Part shown: one piece after another, positions 7,621-16,464 of the stretch
Layout of the letters: each line of letters opens with the position of its first letter
Position numbering within the stretch: the stretch's first letter is position 1
NCBI RefSeq assembly: GCF_052115385.1
Contig: NZ_JBFRGP010000007.1
Span: 62,001 to 126,000 of the forward strand
Reading direction: 5' to 3'
From: Dyella_D sp052115385
GTDB taxonomy: Bacteria; Pseudomonadota; Gammaproteobacteria; Xanthomonadales; Rhodanobacteraceae
Length of the DNA: 64,000 nucleotides
The notes under the pieces: model-generated
The model's input: the letters and a program-made list of their open reading frames with translations, nothing else
What the model was told of the DNA's origin: nothing
The model's database searches: none
Program-made: the position numbers and the translations under genes

Positions 7621-8400
7621 TTAACCCGTACCCTTCAACTTCTTCGGCTTGCCGCTATCGCCTGCCGCACCCTGCTCGCGCCAGCCCGTCATCCGCGCAC
7701 GCAACCGGATCAGCGCCTGCCCATGGATCTGGCACACCCGCGATTCCGTTACGCCGAGCACGGCACCGATCTCCTTCAAATTCAGTTCCTGCTCGTAGTA
7801 CAGCGACATCACCAGCTGCTCGCGTTCCGGCAAACCACCGATCGCCTCGACCAGGGCCCCGCGCATGCCTTCCTGCTCGAAGCGGTCCTGCGGTCCCAGC
7901 CCGTCCTGGTCGGCCACGTCGAGCGCGGCGCCGTCCTCGTCGTCCTCCGGTGCGGACAGACTGAGCAGGCGCGCGCTGGCCGCGTCGGCCAGGATCTGGT
8001 GGTACTCCTGCGCGTCGATGCCCAGCCGCCGGATCACTTCGGCGTCGGTGGCGTCGGCGCCCGTCTCGTTCTCGATCTGGCGCACCACCTCGGAGACTTC
8101 GCGCAACTTGCGGTGCACCGAGCGCGGCGTCCAATCGGTCTTGCGCAGCTCGTCCAGCATGGCGCCGCGGATGCGGATGCCCGCATACGTCTCGAAGCTG
8201 GCCAGGCGGTCGGTCGCATAGTTCCGCGCCGCTTCCAGCAGGCCGATCATGCCGGCCTGCACCAGGTCGTCCACGTCCACGCTGGGCGGCAGCCGGCCCA
8301 TCAGGTGATAGGCGATGCGGCGCACCAGCGGAGCGTGCCGACGCACCATCTCCTCCGTGCTTTCTCGTTGCAGTTGCAGATATTCGGAAGCCACGCTCAT
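7621..8400 (-). CDS. fliA: flagellar sigma factor 28 (FliA)
   Basis: A 259-residue sigma-70-family factor. Region 2 is seen in HAPLVRRIAYHLMGRLPPSVDVDDLVQAG and FETYAGIRIRGAMLDELRKTDW, and region 4 in LPEREQLVMSLYYEQELNLKEIGAVLGVTESRVCQI, with the helix-turn-helix that reads the -35 box. It transcribes late flagellar genes; matching promoters occur upstream of fliC1, the chemoreceptor-flgA pair and flgM in this window. FlgM (50277-50585) is its antagonist. The ATG at 8400 overlaps the flhG stop by 4 nt. A Lys-rich tail (KPKKLKGTG) ends the protein. Confidence 0.95.
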   Translation of the reverse strand: MSVASEYLQLQRESTEEMVRRHAPLVRRIAYHLMGRLPPSVDVDDLVQAGMIGLLEAARNYATDRLASFETYAGIRIRGAMLDELRKTDWTPRSVHRKLREVSEVVRQIENETGADATDAEVIRRLGIDAQEYHQILADAASARLLSLSAPEDDEDGAALDVADQDGLGPQDRFEQEGMRGALVEAIGGLPEREQLVMSLYYEQELNLKEIGAVLGVTESRVCQIHGQALIRLRARMTGWREQGAAGDSGKPKKLKGTG

Positions 8401-9359
8401 CTCGCACCCCCCTCGCGTACCGGGTCCGGCGCCAAGCCGACCTGGCCGCCGAAAAAGGCGATGCGGTCGCGACCCGTGCGCAGGGGTTCTCCCCATGTAT
8501 CGACCGCACCCGCCATTTGCTTGAATCCCCGTGCGGACCGGCTGGCCGGCCACAGGTCCACCACCGCGCTCTGGCGCCGGATCGCCTGGCGCAGGTGTTC
8601 GTCGTAAGGCACCGCACCCATGAAATCGAGCGCCACGTCCAGGAAGCGGTCGCATACGCGCGCCAGCTTGTCGTACAGCTGCCGCGCCTCGCCGGCGTGG
8701 CGCACCATGTTGGCCACCACGTGGAAGCGGCGTACGCAGAAGTCGCGGCTGAGTACCTTGGTCAACGCATAAGCGTCGGTGAGCGAAGCCGGTTCGTCAC
8801 AGACCACCAGCACCACGTCGTCGGCCGCCGCGGCGAACATCACCACGTTGTCGGCCACGCCGGCGGCGGTGTCGACGATCAGGAATTCCGGCGGATCGGG
8901 CAGTTCGTCGAAGGCGCGGATCACCGCCGCGTGCTCGCGCGTGTCGAGCTGGGCCAGGCGCCGCGCGCCGGAGCCGGCCGGGATCACCTTCAAGCCATGC
9001 GGTGCCGGCAGCATCAGCTCGCTCAGCGTGCAGCTGCCGTCGAGCAGGTGGCCGATATGCCGCGACGGCTGCAGCCCCAGCAGCACGTCGAGGTTGGCCA
9101 GGCCCAGGTCCGCATCCAGCAGCGCCACCTCGCGCCCGGCCATGGCCAGCGTCATGCCGAGATTCACCGCCACGGTCGACTTGCCCACGCCACCCTTGCC
9201 GCCTGCCACCGCGATCGCGCGGCAGCGGCGCGGCGGTGCGGCCGGCAGCGAATTGCCGGAGCTCGTCGCGAGCGGACGCGCCTCGCCCTCGCCCGGCGAA
9301 TGGAACGCCGAAAACAGATTGCTCAGGCCCCAGGCCTGGTTCATCGCCAGGGTGGTCAT
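8397..9359 (-). CDS. flhG: flagellar number regulator FlhG (FleN), MinD-like ATPase
   Basis: A 320-residue ParA/MinD-type ATPase. The deviant Walker A AVAGGKGGVGKST is at about residues 51-62, followed by ALLDADLGLANLDVLLG and the Walker B FLIVDTAAGV. In polar flagellates FlhG binds FleQ and restrains flagellar number. The N-terminal 45 residues precede the ATPase and may hold the DQAxxLR-like segment that stimulates FlhF (here MNQAWGLSNLF). The ATG at 9359 overlaps the flhF stop; a second ATG five codons on is possible. Confidence 0.93.
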   Translation of the reverse strand: MTTLAMNQAWGLSNLFSAFHSPGEGEARPLATSSGNSLPAAPPRRCRAIAVAGGKGGVGKSTVAVNLGMTLAMAGREVALLDADLGLANLDVLLGLQPSRHIGHLLDGSCTLSELMLPAPHGLKVIPAGSGARRLAQLDTREHAAVIRAFDELPDPPEFLIVDTAAGVADNVVMFAAAADDVVLVVCDEPASLTDAYALTKVLSRDFCVRRFHVVANMVRHAGEARQLYDKLARVCDRFLDVALDFMGAVPYDEHLRQAIRRQSAVVDLWPASRSARGFKQMAGAVDTWGEPLRTGRDRIAFFGGQVGLAPDPVREGGAR

Positions 9360-10681
9360 CGTGCGCCCGCCATGGCCATGCCGAAGCGCTCGGCCATATA
9401 GCCTTCGTCCACGGCCGGCGCATTGCCCTTCAGCACCTGCGCGGCGCGGCACACCAGCACGCGCGCATCGGCGGTGGCGAGGTCTTCGGGCACGCGCTGG
9501 CCGTCGGTGGTGTAGTCCAGCGGCAGGCGGTGGCGGATCAGCGCGGACAGCGCGCCGCCAAGGCTGGGCGCCTCGTCCAGCTTGGTAAGAATGCAGGCCT
9601 GCGGCTGCTGCGGCAGGAAGGCGCGCAGCATGTCGTCGATCGCCTGCGCCTGCGCGTTGGCCGCCAGCACCAGGCAGGTGCGCAGCTCGCCGGCGGCGCG
9701 CAGCAGTTGCATCTGCTGTTCCAGCCGCGGATCGCTGCCGGCCACGCCGGCCGTATCGACCAGCACCACGCGGCGGCCACGCAGCACGTCGAGCACTTCG
9801 CGCAGGCTCTCGGCATCGTGCGCGGGGAACACGCGGGTGCCGAGCAGGCGGCCGTAGTGCTCCAGCTGCGCGGCGGCGCCGATGCGGTAGTTGTCGGTGC
9901 TGACCAGGGCCACCTGCGACGCGCCATGGCGCAGCACCGCGCGTGCGGCGAGCTTGGCGATGGTGGTCGTCTTGCCTACGCCGGTCGGCCCGACCAGGGC
10001 CACCACGCCGCCGCTGGCGGCGAGGTCGTAGCCGGTGATGGCGAGGCTGCGGCTGAGCACACCCAGCGGCAGGTAGCGCGCCTGATCGGCGCTGAGCCGG
10101 TCGGGCAGTTCGTCGGCTAGGCGGCGCGCCACATCGGGTTCGATGCCGATGCGCGTCATGTCGCGCAGCACGCGGCCGCGCAGCGGGTGGCGGCGCTGCA
10201 GGTCGTTCCAGGCCAGCGACGCCATTTGCGATTCCAGCAGTTCGCGCAGGCTGCCCAATTCGGCGCGCATGCGCGCGGTGTCGAGCGCGGCCTGCTCCAC
10301 CATCGGGTGCAGCGGCGCCGGGTCGGCGGGCGTGGCCACGGGAGCGGCGACCGGTGCTGCTGCCACGATGGGGGCGGCGACAGCAGGTGCGCGCGCCACC
10401 GATGCGGCCACTGGTGCAGCGACCGGCGCACGCCGCGGCTTCGGCGGCAGCGCCGGCGCTTCCGGCGCACGCTCGCGCACGATGTGCACCTCGGTCGGCA
10501 ACGGTTCGCCCGAGCGCGCGGCTTCGCGCACCAGCGACTCGTCGTAGTCGACGGCGGCGATGATCTCCACGCCCTCGTCCAGGCGGCGCGTGGAAAGAAT
10601 GACCGCGTCGGGGCCTTGTTCCTCGCGCACTTCGCGCATGGCCTGGCGCATGTCCGCGGCAACGAAACGCTTGATCTTCAT
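9356..10681 (-). CDS. flhF: flagellar placement GTPase FlhF
   Basis: An SRP-family GTPase that marks the pole for flagellar assembly. It has the B domain (MKIKRFVAADMRQAMREVREEQGPDA), a Pro/Ala-rich linker (residues about 70-120), an N domain, and a G domain with VALVGPTGVGKTTTIAKLA near residue 230 and later VLVDTAGVAG and ILTKLDEA. The ATG at 10681 gives 441 residues and the usual N-terminus; an in-frame TTG 12 nt upstream is less likely. It is followed by flhG with a 4-nt overlap and lies 33 nt after flhA. Confidence 0.94.
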   Translation of the reverse strand: MKIKRFVAADMRQAMREVREEQGPDAVILSTRRLDEGVEIIAAVDYDESLVREAARSGEPLPTEVHIVRERAPEAPALPPKPRRAPVAAPVAASVARAPAVAAPIVAAAPVAAPVATPADPAPLHPMVEQAALDTARMRAELGSLRELLESQMASLAWNDLQRRHPLRGRVLRDMTRIGIEPDVARRLADELPDRLSADQARYLPLGVLSRSLAITGYDLAASGGVVALVGPTGVGKTTTIAKLAARAVLRHGASQVALVSTDNYRIGAAAQLEHYGRLLGTRVFPAHDAESLREVLDVLRGRRVVLVDTAGVAGSDPRLEQQMQLLRAAGELRTCLVLAANAQAQAIDDMLRAFLPQQPQACILTKLDEAPSLGGALSALIRHRLPLDYTTDGQRVPEDLATADARVLVCRAAQVLKGNAPAVDEGYMAERFGMAMAGAR

Positions 10682-10714
10682 CGGTAGCTTCAACCCCTAT
10701 TCCAGCGCGCCGGA

Positions 10715-12814
10715 TCAGCGTCCCAGCGCCTGCACCAAACGCACCCGACGGTTGTCGGGCACCTCGTTGTAGGCCAGTACGTGCAGGTTCTGTGCCACGT
10801 GGCGAGTGAAGCGCGCGAGCCACGGCCGCAGCTGCGGCGCGACCAGCAGCACCGCCGGTTCGCCGCTCATTTCCTGGCGGCGCGCGGCATCGGCGACGCC
10901 GCTCTGCAGGCGGTCGGCCAGGCCCGGTTCCACCGCGGCGCCCGCCACGCCGCCATTGGCCAGCGAACCGAGCAGGATCTGCTCCAGTTCCGGCGCCAGC
11001 GTGATGACTGGAATCTCGGTGCCCAGGCCGGCGATCTCCTGCACGATCTGGCGGCCCAGCGCGACGCGCACGGCGGCGGTGAGCGCGCCGGGATCCTGAC
11101 TCTGGCCCGCGTGTTCCGCCAAGGATTCGACGATGGAACGCATGTTGCGCACCGGCACCCGCTCGGCCAGCAGGTTCTGCAGCACCTTCACCACTACGCC
11201 CAGCGACATGCGCTTGGGCACCAGGTCTTCCACCAGCTTCGGCGCGACGGCGGTGAGGCGGTCCAGCAGTTGCTGCACGTCCTGGTGGCTGAGCAGTTCA
11301 TGCGCATGGCCCTGCAGGATGTGCGACAGATGCGTCGCCACCACGGTGGCCGGGTCGACCACGGTGTAGCCCAGCGCCTGCGCGTTGTCGCGCTGGCCGG
11401 ATTCGATCCACACCGCCTCCAGGCCAAAGGCCGGGTCGCGCGTGGCGATGCCCTGCAAGGTGCCGTGCACGCGGCCGGGATTGATCGCCAGCAGGCGTTC
11501 GCTGTGCACCTCGGCCTCGCCCATCGGCACGCCCATCAAGGTGATGCGATAGGTGTTGGGACCTAAGTCCAGGTTGTCGCGGATATGTACCGGCGGCACC
11601 AGGAAGCCCAGCTCCTGCGACAGCTTGCGGCGCACCGACTTGATCCGCCCCATCAGCTCGCCGCCCTGGTTCTTGTCCACCAGCGGGATCAGCCGGTAAC
11701 CCACTTCCAGGCCAACCGGATCGACCCCGGCGACATCTTCCCAGCCCAGCTCCAGGCGCTCGGCCGGCGGCGCGGCGGGCGCGGCTTCGGCGATCGCTTC
11801 CTCGGCCAGCTTCTCGCGGGTTTCGCGCTCGCGCTTGAGCATCATCCAGGCGGCGCCGCCGCAGATCGAACCCAGCAGCAGGAAGGCGATGTTCGGCATG
11901 CCGGGGATCATGCCCATCACGCCCAGCACCACGCCGGCCACCGCCAGCGCGCGCGGCTGGCCGAACACCTGGCCGAGCACCTGCTTGCCCATGTCCTGCG
12001 CGCGCGAGACGCGGGTGACGATCACCGCGGTGGCGATCGACAGCATCAACGCGGGCACCTGCGCGACCAGGCCGTCGCCGATGGTCAGCAAGGTGTAGGT
12101 CTTGGCCGCGTCGCCGGCGGACAGGCCGTGCTGCATCACGCCGACGAAGAAGCCGCCGACGATATTGATGACCAGGATCAGGATGCCGGCCGTGGCATCG
12201 CCGCGCACGAACTTCGAGGCGCCGTCCATCGAACCGTAGAAGTCCGCTTCCTCGCGCACTTCCTGGCGCCGCTCGCGCGCCTGTTCCTGGGTCAGCAGGC
12301 CGGCATTGAGGTCGGCGTCGATCGCCATCTGCTTGCCGGGCATCGCGTCCAGGGTGAAGCGCGCGGTCACTTCGGACACGCGCGTGGCGCCCTTGGTCAC
12401 CACCACGAAGTTGATGATGGTGAGGATGGCGAACACCACCAGGCCTACCGCGAAATTGCCGCCGATGACGAACTCGCCGAAGGCCTCGATCACCTTGCCC
12501 GCCGCGCCCGGGCCGTTGTGGCCGTGCAGCAGCACCACGCGGGTCGAGGCGATGTTCAAGGCCAGGCGCAGCAGCGTGGCCATCAGCACCACGGTGGGAA
12601 AGGCGGCGAATTCCAGCGGCCGCATCACGTAGATCACCGCCAGCAGGATCACCAGCGACAGCGCGATGTTGAAGCTGAACAGGATGTCCAGCAGGAACGG
12701 CGGCATCGGCAGCATCACCATCGCCAGCGCCGCCAGCATCACGACCGGCGCACCGGCGCCGCGGCGGGCGATGTGCTTGAAGGTTTCGAACGCGCTTGCG
12801 CTTGCGGCGGCCAT
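10715..12814 (-). CDS. flhA: flagellar type III export gate protein FlhA
   Basis: A 699-residue export-gate component. About eight hydrophobic segments fill the first 330 residues (e.g. VVMLAALAMVMLPMPPFLL), with the FHIPEP-type loop region (LDAMPGKQMAIDADLNAGL) between. The C-terminal cytoplasmic half forms the ring that docks substrate-chaperone complexes. The chosen ATG at 12814 (MAAASASAFETFKHI) fits the family length; the frame is open further upstream through flhB but without homology. Spacing to flhB is 20 nt. Confidence 0.95.
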   Translation of the reverse strand: MAAASASAFETFKHIARRGAGAPVVMLAALAMVMLPMPPFLLDILFSFNIALSLVILLAVIYVMRPLEFAAFPTVVLMATLLRLALNIASTRVVLLHGHNGPGAAGKVIEAFGEFVIGGNFAVGLVVFAILTIINFVVVTKGATRVSEVTARFTLDAMPGKQMAIDADLNAGLLTQEQARERRQEVREEADFYGSMDGASKFVRGDATAGILILVINIVGGFFVGVMQHGLSAGDAAKTYTLLTIGDGLVAQVPALMLSIATAVIVTRVSRAQDMGKQVLGQVFGQPRALAVAGVVLGVMGMIPGMPNIAFLLLGSICGGAAWMMLKRERETREKLAEEAIAEAAPAAPPAERLELGWEDVAGVDPVGLEVGYRLIPLVDKNQGGELMGRIKSVRRKLSQELGFLVPPVHIRDNLDLGPNTYRITLMGVPMGEAEVHSERLLAINPGRVHGTLQGIATRDPAFGLEAVWIESGQRDNAQALGYTVVDPATVVATHLSHILQGHAHELLSHQDVQQLLDRLTAVAPKLVEDLVPKRMSLGVVVKVLQNLLAERVPVRNMRSIVESLAEHAGQSQDPGALTAAVRVALGRQIVQEIAGLGTEIPVITLAPELEQILLGSLANGGVAGAAVEPGLADRLQSGVADAARRQEMSGEPAVLLVAPQLRPWLARFTRHVAQNLHVLAYNEVPDNRRVRLVQALGR

Positions 12815-12834
12815 GGAGCGGTGTCCTGAAGAAA

Positions 12835-13968
12835 TCAGCGATAAGGGCCGAGCAGGTCCGGATCGACCTGCGGCGAAGGAGGTACGGGCGGTGCATCGCC
12901 ATGCGCGACGGCCTGGCGCAGCTGGAACACATAGGCCAGCACCTGCGCCACGGCGACGTACAGCGCGGCGGGAATTTCGCGGCCCAGTTCGGTGGTGGCG
13001 TACAGCGCGCGCGCCAGCGGCGGCGCTTCCACCATCGGAATGCGATGGCCGGCGGCGACCTGGCGGATCTGCATGGCGAGCACGTCCACGCCCTTGGCGA
13101 TCACCCGCGGCGCGCCCATGCGGTTCTCGTCGTACTTCAGCGCCACGGCGAAGTGGGTGGGATTGGTCACTACTACGTCGGCCTTGGGCAGCTCCTGCAT
13201 CATGCGGCGGCGCGCGAGCTGGTGCTGCACCTGGCGGATGCGGCCCTTGAGCTCGGGATTGCCGTCGCTTTCCTTGTTCTCGTCGCGCACTTCCTGCTTG
13301 GTCATGCGCTGGCGGCGGCCGAAGTCGTAGCGCTGGTAGGCCGCGTCGATGCCGCCGATCAGGGCCAGCATGGTGCCGAACAGCAGCGCCGCACTGCCCA
13401 GCAGCGACAGCGACTGCGCGATGCCGGCGCCGACGGTGCCGCGCCCGGCGGCCTGCATGGCCTCCTGCCGATGCCACAGGAACCAGGCCAGCGCGGCGCC
13501 GATGAAGATCAGCTTGAGCAGCGACTTGGCCAGTTCCACCACACCGCGCAGCGAAACCAGCCGACCCAGGCCCGCGATGGGATCGAGCCGGTCGAACTTC
13601 GGTTCCAGCGCCTGCGCGCTGAAGCTGAGGCCGCCCAACAGCAGGGGTGCGGCGAACGTCGCCAGCAGGGTGGCCACCGCCACCGGCGTGATCAGCGCCA
13701 TCGCCTCGCGCAGTGCGGCGCCGAGCACGCGCGCCGGCAGCTCGCCGGAGAACAGCGCCTCGCGGCTGTAGCCGAAGCCCAGTTCATAAATGCGCTTGGC
13801 GTGGACGAAGGCGCGCTCGCCGCCGTTCATCAGCGTGGCCACGCCGGCCAGCACCACCAGGGCACCGGAGAGATCGCGCGAACGCGGGACGTCGCCTTTT
13901 TCCCGCGCTTCGCGCAGGCGTTTTTCCGATGGTTTTTCGGTGCGTTCCTGATCGTCGCTCTCGGACAC
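12835..13968 (-). CDS. flhB: flagellar export switch protein FlhB
   Basis: A 377-residue inner-membrane protein: charged N-terminus (ERTEKPSEKRLREAREKG), four transmembrane segments, then a cytoplasmic domain with the autocleavage motif NPTH (VVVTNPTHFAVALKY). Cleavage there switches export from rod/hook to filament substrates, together with FliK. The C-terminal tail (HGDAPPVPPSPQVDPDLLG) is Pro-rich and beyond the conserved core. It lies 4 nt after fliR. Confidence 0.95.
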   Translation of the reverse strand: MSESDDQERTEKPSEKRLREAREKGDVPRSRDLSGALVVLAGVATLMNGGERAFVHAKRIYELGFGYSREALFSGELPARVLGAALREAMALITPVAVATLLATFAAPLLLGGLSFSAQALEPKFDRLDPIAGLGRLVSLRGVVELAKSLLKLIFIGAALAWFLWHRQEAMQAAGRGTVGAGIAQSLSLLGSAALLFGTMLALIGGIDAAYQRYDFGRRQRMTKQEVRDENKESDGNPELKGRIRQVQHQLARRRMMQELPKADVVVTNPTHFAVALKYDENRMGAPRVIAKGVDVLAMQIRQVAAGHRIPMVEAPPLARALYATTELGREIPAALYVAVAQVLAYVFQLRQAVAHGDAPPVPPSPQVDPDLLGPYR

Positions 13969-13972
13969 TGCC

Positions 13973-14743
13973 TTAACTCCCCAGCAGTTCGCGCATCAGC
14001 GACCACGCACTTTCCTGCAGCGAGCCGAAGGCCCCCGGCAAGGCGCGCAACGACAGCCACAAGGCGATAAAGCCCAGGCACAGGGTGATCGGGAAACCCA
14101 CCGCAAACAGATTCATCGACGGTGCCGCACGGCTGATCGCGCCGAAGCCCATGTTCACCACCAGCAGCGCGGTCATCGCCGGCAAGGCGACACGCACCGC
14201 GCCGGAAAACAACTGCCCGCCGAACATCGCCACTGCATGCAGACCGTCCGGCGATATCGCACCGGCACCCGGCGGCAGCGTGCGGAAGCTCTCCGCCAGC
14301 AGCGCGATCAGGCGCAGATGGCCATCCATCGCCAGGAACAGCAAGGTCACCAGCAACAGGTAGAACTGATTGAGCACCGGCGAGCTGCCGCCGCCCTGCG
14401 GATTCACCACTTCGGCGAAGCCCAGGCTCATGCTCTGCGCCACCAGCTGCCCGCCGAAGGCCACCGCCTCGAAGATCAGCCGCAGCACGAAACCCACCGA
14501 GGCACCGATCAGCAACTGCCCCGCCATGGTGGCGATGCCGCTGCCGCTCAGCGGATCGATGCGCGCCGGCGCCAGCGGCGCCAGCACCATGGTGAGCAGC
14601 ACGATCAGGCCGACGCGGATGCGCGCCGGCAGCACCGTGGCGCTGAACACCGGCGCCACCAGGAACAGGCCCGCCACGCGCCCCATCGCCCACAGCACGC
14701 TGCCGAGCAGGATCGGCAACTGGGCGAGGTCGACGCTGGTCAC
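13973..14743 (-). CDS. fliR: flagellar export gate protein FliR
   Basis: A 256-residue membrane protein with the six hydrophobic stretches of FliR (e.g. ILLGSVLWAMGRVAGLFLVAP, FAEVVNPQGGGSSPVLNQFYLLL). It completes the FliP5-FliQ4-FliR1 gate. The start is GTG at 14743, read as MTSVDLAQLPILL, whose GTGA overlaps the fliQ stop; no in-frame ATG gives the conserved N-terminus. Confidence 0.93.
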   Translation of the reverse strand: MTSVDLAQLPILLGSVLWAMGRVAGLFLVAPVFSATVLPARIRVGLIVLLTMVLAPLAPARIDPLSGSGIATMAGQLLIGASVGFVLRLIFEAVAFGGQLVAQSMSLGFAEVVNPQGGGSSPVLNQFYLLLVTLLFLAMDGHLRLIALLAESFRTLPPGAGAISPDGLHAVAMFGGQLFSGAVRVALPAMTALLVVNMGFGAISRAAPSMNLFAVGFPITLCLGFIALWLSLRALPGAFGSLQESAWSLMRELLGS

Positions 14744-15009
14744 CGCACGGCTCCGGGCAACCCTTCGATCAGATGGCGCGTGAACTGCACCAGGGTGCGC
14801 AGCATCCATGGGCCCGTGATCAGCGCCACCACGGCCATGGCGATCAGCTTGGGGATAAAGCTCAAGGTCATTTCGTTGATCTGCGTCGCCGCCTGGATCA
14901 CGCCGATCAGCACACCCACCGCCAGCGCCGTAAGCAGCAGCGGCGCGGCGACCAGCATCGCCACGTAGAGCGCGTGCTGGCCGAACTCGATGACCGATTC
15001 GGGCGTCAT
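14740..15009 (-). CDS. fliQ: flagellar export gate protein FliQ
   Basis: An 89-residue protein with two transmembrane helices (ALYVAMLVAAPLLLTALAVG and LIAMAVVALITGPWML), matching FliQ in length and in the central GVIQAATQINEMTLSFIPK signature. The ATG at 15009 overlaps the fliP stop and its own stop overlaps the fliR GTG. Confidence 0.93.
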   Translation of the reverse strand: MTPESVIEFGQHALYVAMLVAAPLLLTALAVGVLIGVIQAATQINEMTLSFIPKLIAMAVVALITGPWMLRTLVQFTRHLIEGLPGAVR

Positions 15010-15746
15010 GAGAAGAAGCTCCCCGCCAGCGTCCCCAGCAACAAGGACCACCCATCCACCAGCACGAACAACATGATCTTGAACGGCAGCGAGATGATCA
15101 TCGGCGACACCATCATCATGCCCATCGACATCAGCACGCTGGCCACCACCAGGTCGATGATCAGGAACGGGATGAACAGCAGGAAGCCCATCTGGAACGC
15201 GGTCTTCAGCTCGCTGGTGACGAAGGCCGGCATCGCCACGCGGAACGGCACGTCGTCCTTGCCGGCGTAAGGCTGTTCTTTCGCCAACCGGGTGAACAGC
15301 TGCAGGTCGGCGTCGCGCGTCTGGTCCAGCATGAAGCGCTTGAACGGCGCGGCCGCGGCGGGCAGCGCCAGCTCGGCGGCGAGCTGGCCGTCCATGTACG
15401 GCTTCACGCCGTCGGCGTAGGCGCGCTCCAGCACTGGCGACATCACGAACAAGCTGATGAACAGCGCCAGGCCCAGCAGCACCTGGTTCGGCGGCGTCGA
15501 CTGCGTGCCCAGCGCCTGCCTGAGGAAACCCAGCACGATGATGATCCGCGTGAACGAGGTCATCATCAGCAGGATTGCCGGCAGCAGCGTCAGCACCGTC
15601 ATCAGCGCCAGCATCTGCAGCGACAGCGTCCAGCTCTGGCCGCCGCCGGCGGCGTTCTGCACGTTCAGCACCGGGATGCCGGTGACCGGATCGGCCAGCA
15701 GCGGCAGCGGCGCCAGCAGCAGGATGAGGAGGAGGAGGTACTTCAT
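15006..15746 (-). CDS. fliP: flagellar export gate protein FliP
   Basis: A 246-residue protein with a cleavable signal peptide (MKYLLLLILLLAPLPLLA) and the FliP core: LQMLALMTVLTLLPAILLMMTSF, TRIIIVLGFLRQALGTQSTPPNQVL and the two C-terminal helices FLIIDLVVASVLMSMGMMMVSP. Forms the export gate ring. The ATG at 15746 shares its A with the fliO stop (TGATG). Confidence 0.95.
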   Translation of the reverse strand: MKYLLLLILLLAPLPLLADPVTGIPVLNVQNAAGGGQSWTLSLQMLALMTVLTLLPAILLMMTSFTRIIIVLGFLRQALGTQSTPPNQVLLGLALFISLFVMSPVLERAYADGVKPYMDGQLAAELALPAAAAPFKRFMLDQTRDADLQLFTRLAKEQPYAGKDDVPFRVAMPAFVTSELKTAFQMGFLLFIPFLIIDLVVASVLMSMGMMMVSPMIISLPFKIMLFVLVDGWSLLLGTLAGSFFS

Positions 15747-16114
15747 CACTTGCGCTTCCAGAAACCGAGCAGGTCCGCGAAGGCGGGCACCGGCGGCGAT
15801 GGCGGAACCTCGGCGACGAGCGCGTCGCCTTCGTAGACATGCAGCGTGCGCATGCCGCCCTGCCCCACGCCCACCAGCAGGCGCTTGCCGTCCGCTTCCA
15901 GCAGCAGCAGGCGATCGCGCGTGCCCACCGCGAAGGATTCGACGCAGCGGATGCGGCGGCCGCCGGGACGCGCACGCCCCTGTGCGCGGCGGCCCAGCCA
16001 GCCGGCGGCGAAGATCAGCGCGATGATGCCGATCAGGCTCAGGCACACGCGCAGCAGTTCCGCGCCCACGCCGGGCTCGGCCGCGGGTACGGCGGCCATG
16101 GCGAGCAGGATCAT
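15746..16114 (-). CDS. fliO: flagellar biosynthesis protein FliO
   Basis: A 122-residue bitopic protein: short periplasmic N-terminus, one transmembrane helix (LLRVCLSLIGIIALIFAAGWL) and a basic cytoplasmic domain (RRIRCVESFAVGTRDRLLLLE). FliO is the least conserved export protein and acts as a scaffold for FliP assembly. Identity rests on the FliO fold signature VxxLxxGxR-LLLxE-like segment and on position between fliN and fliP, both joined by TGATG overlaps. Confidence 0.9.
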   Translation of the reverse strand: MILLAMAAVPAAEPGVGAELLRVCLSLIGIIALIFAAGWLGRRAQGRARPGGRRIRCVESFAVGTRDRLLLLEADGKRLLVGVGQGGMRTLHVYEGDALVAEVPPSPPVPAFADLLGFWKRK

Positions 16115-16464
16115 CAGCGCAGCTTCCGCACGCGTTCGGCGGGGCTGATCACGTCGGTGAGGCGGATACCGAACTTCTCGTTGATCACCACCACTTCGCC
16201 GTGCGCGACCAGCGTGCCGTTGACGAACACGTCGAGCGGCTCGCCCGCGGCGCGATCCAGTTCCACCACCGAGCCCTGGTTGAGCTGCAGCAGGTTGCGG
16301 ATGCTGATGCGCGTGCGGCCGACTTCCATCGCCAGGGTCACCGGCACGTCCAGGATCAGGTCCAGGTTGACGTCGCCGTTCTCGCCGGCCACGCCGAGCA
16401 TGGTTTCGTATTCCGGGCGGCCGGTCGGATCGAGCAGGGTGGCGGAGTCGTTGGTGGTGCTCAT
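16114..16464 (-). CDS. fliN: flagellar switch protein FliN
   Basis: A 116-residue SpoA-domain protein: DLILDVPVTLAMEVGRTRISIRNLLQL, GSVVELDRAAGEPLDVFVNGTLVAHGEVVVINEKFGIRLTDVI. It forms the lower C-ring with FliM and takes part in CheY-P sensing. The ATG overlaps the fliM stop by 4 nt. Confidence 0.95.
   Translation of the reverse strand: MSTTNDSATLLDPTGRPEYETMLGVAGENGDVNLDLILDVPVTLAMEVGRTRISIRNLLQLNQGSVVELDRAAGEPLDVFVNGTLVAHGEVVVINEKFGIRLTDVISPAERVRKLR

Noticed and set aside
8397..10823. An 808-residue FlhF-FlhG-type fusion frame
   Set aside because: The first 490 residues are a shadow of flhF in another frame; the ATPase homology starts at the ATG at 9359.
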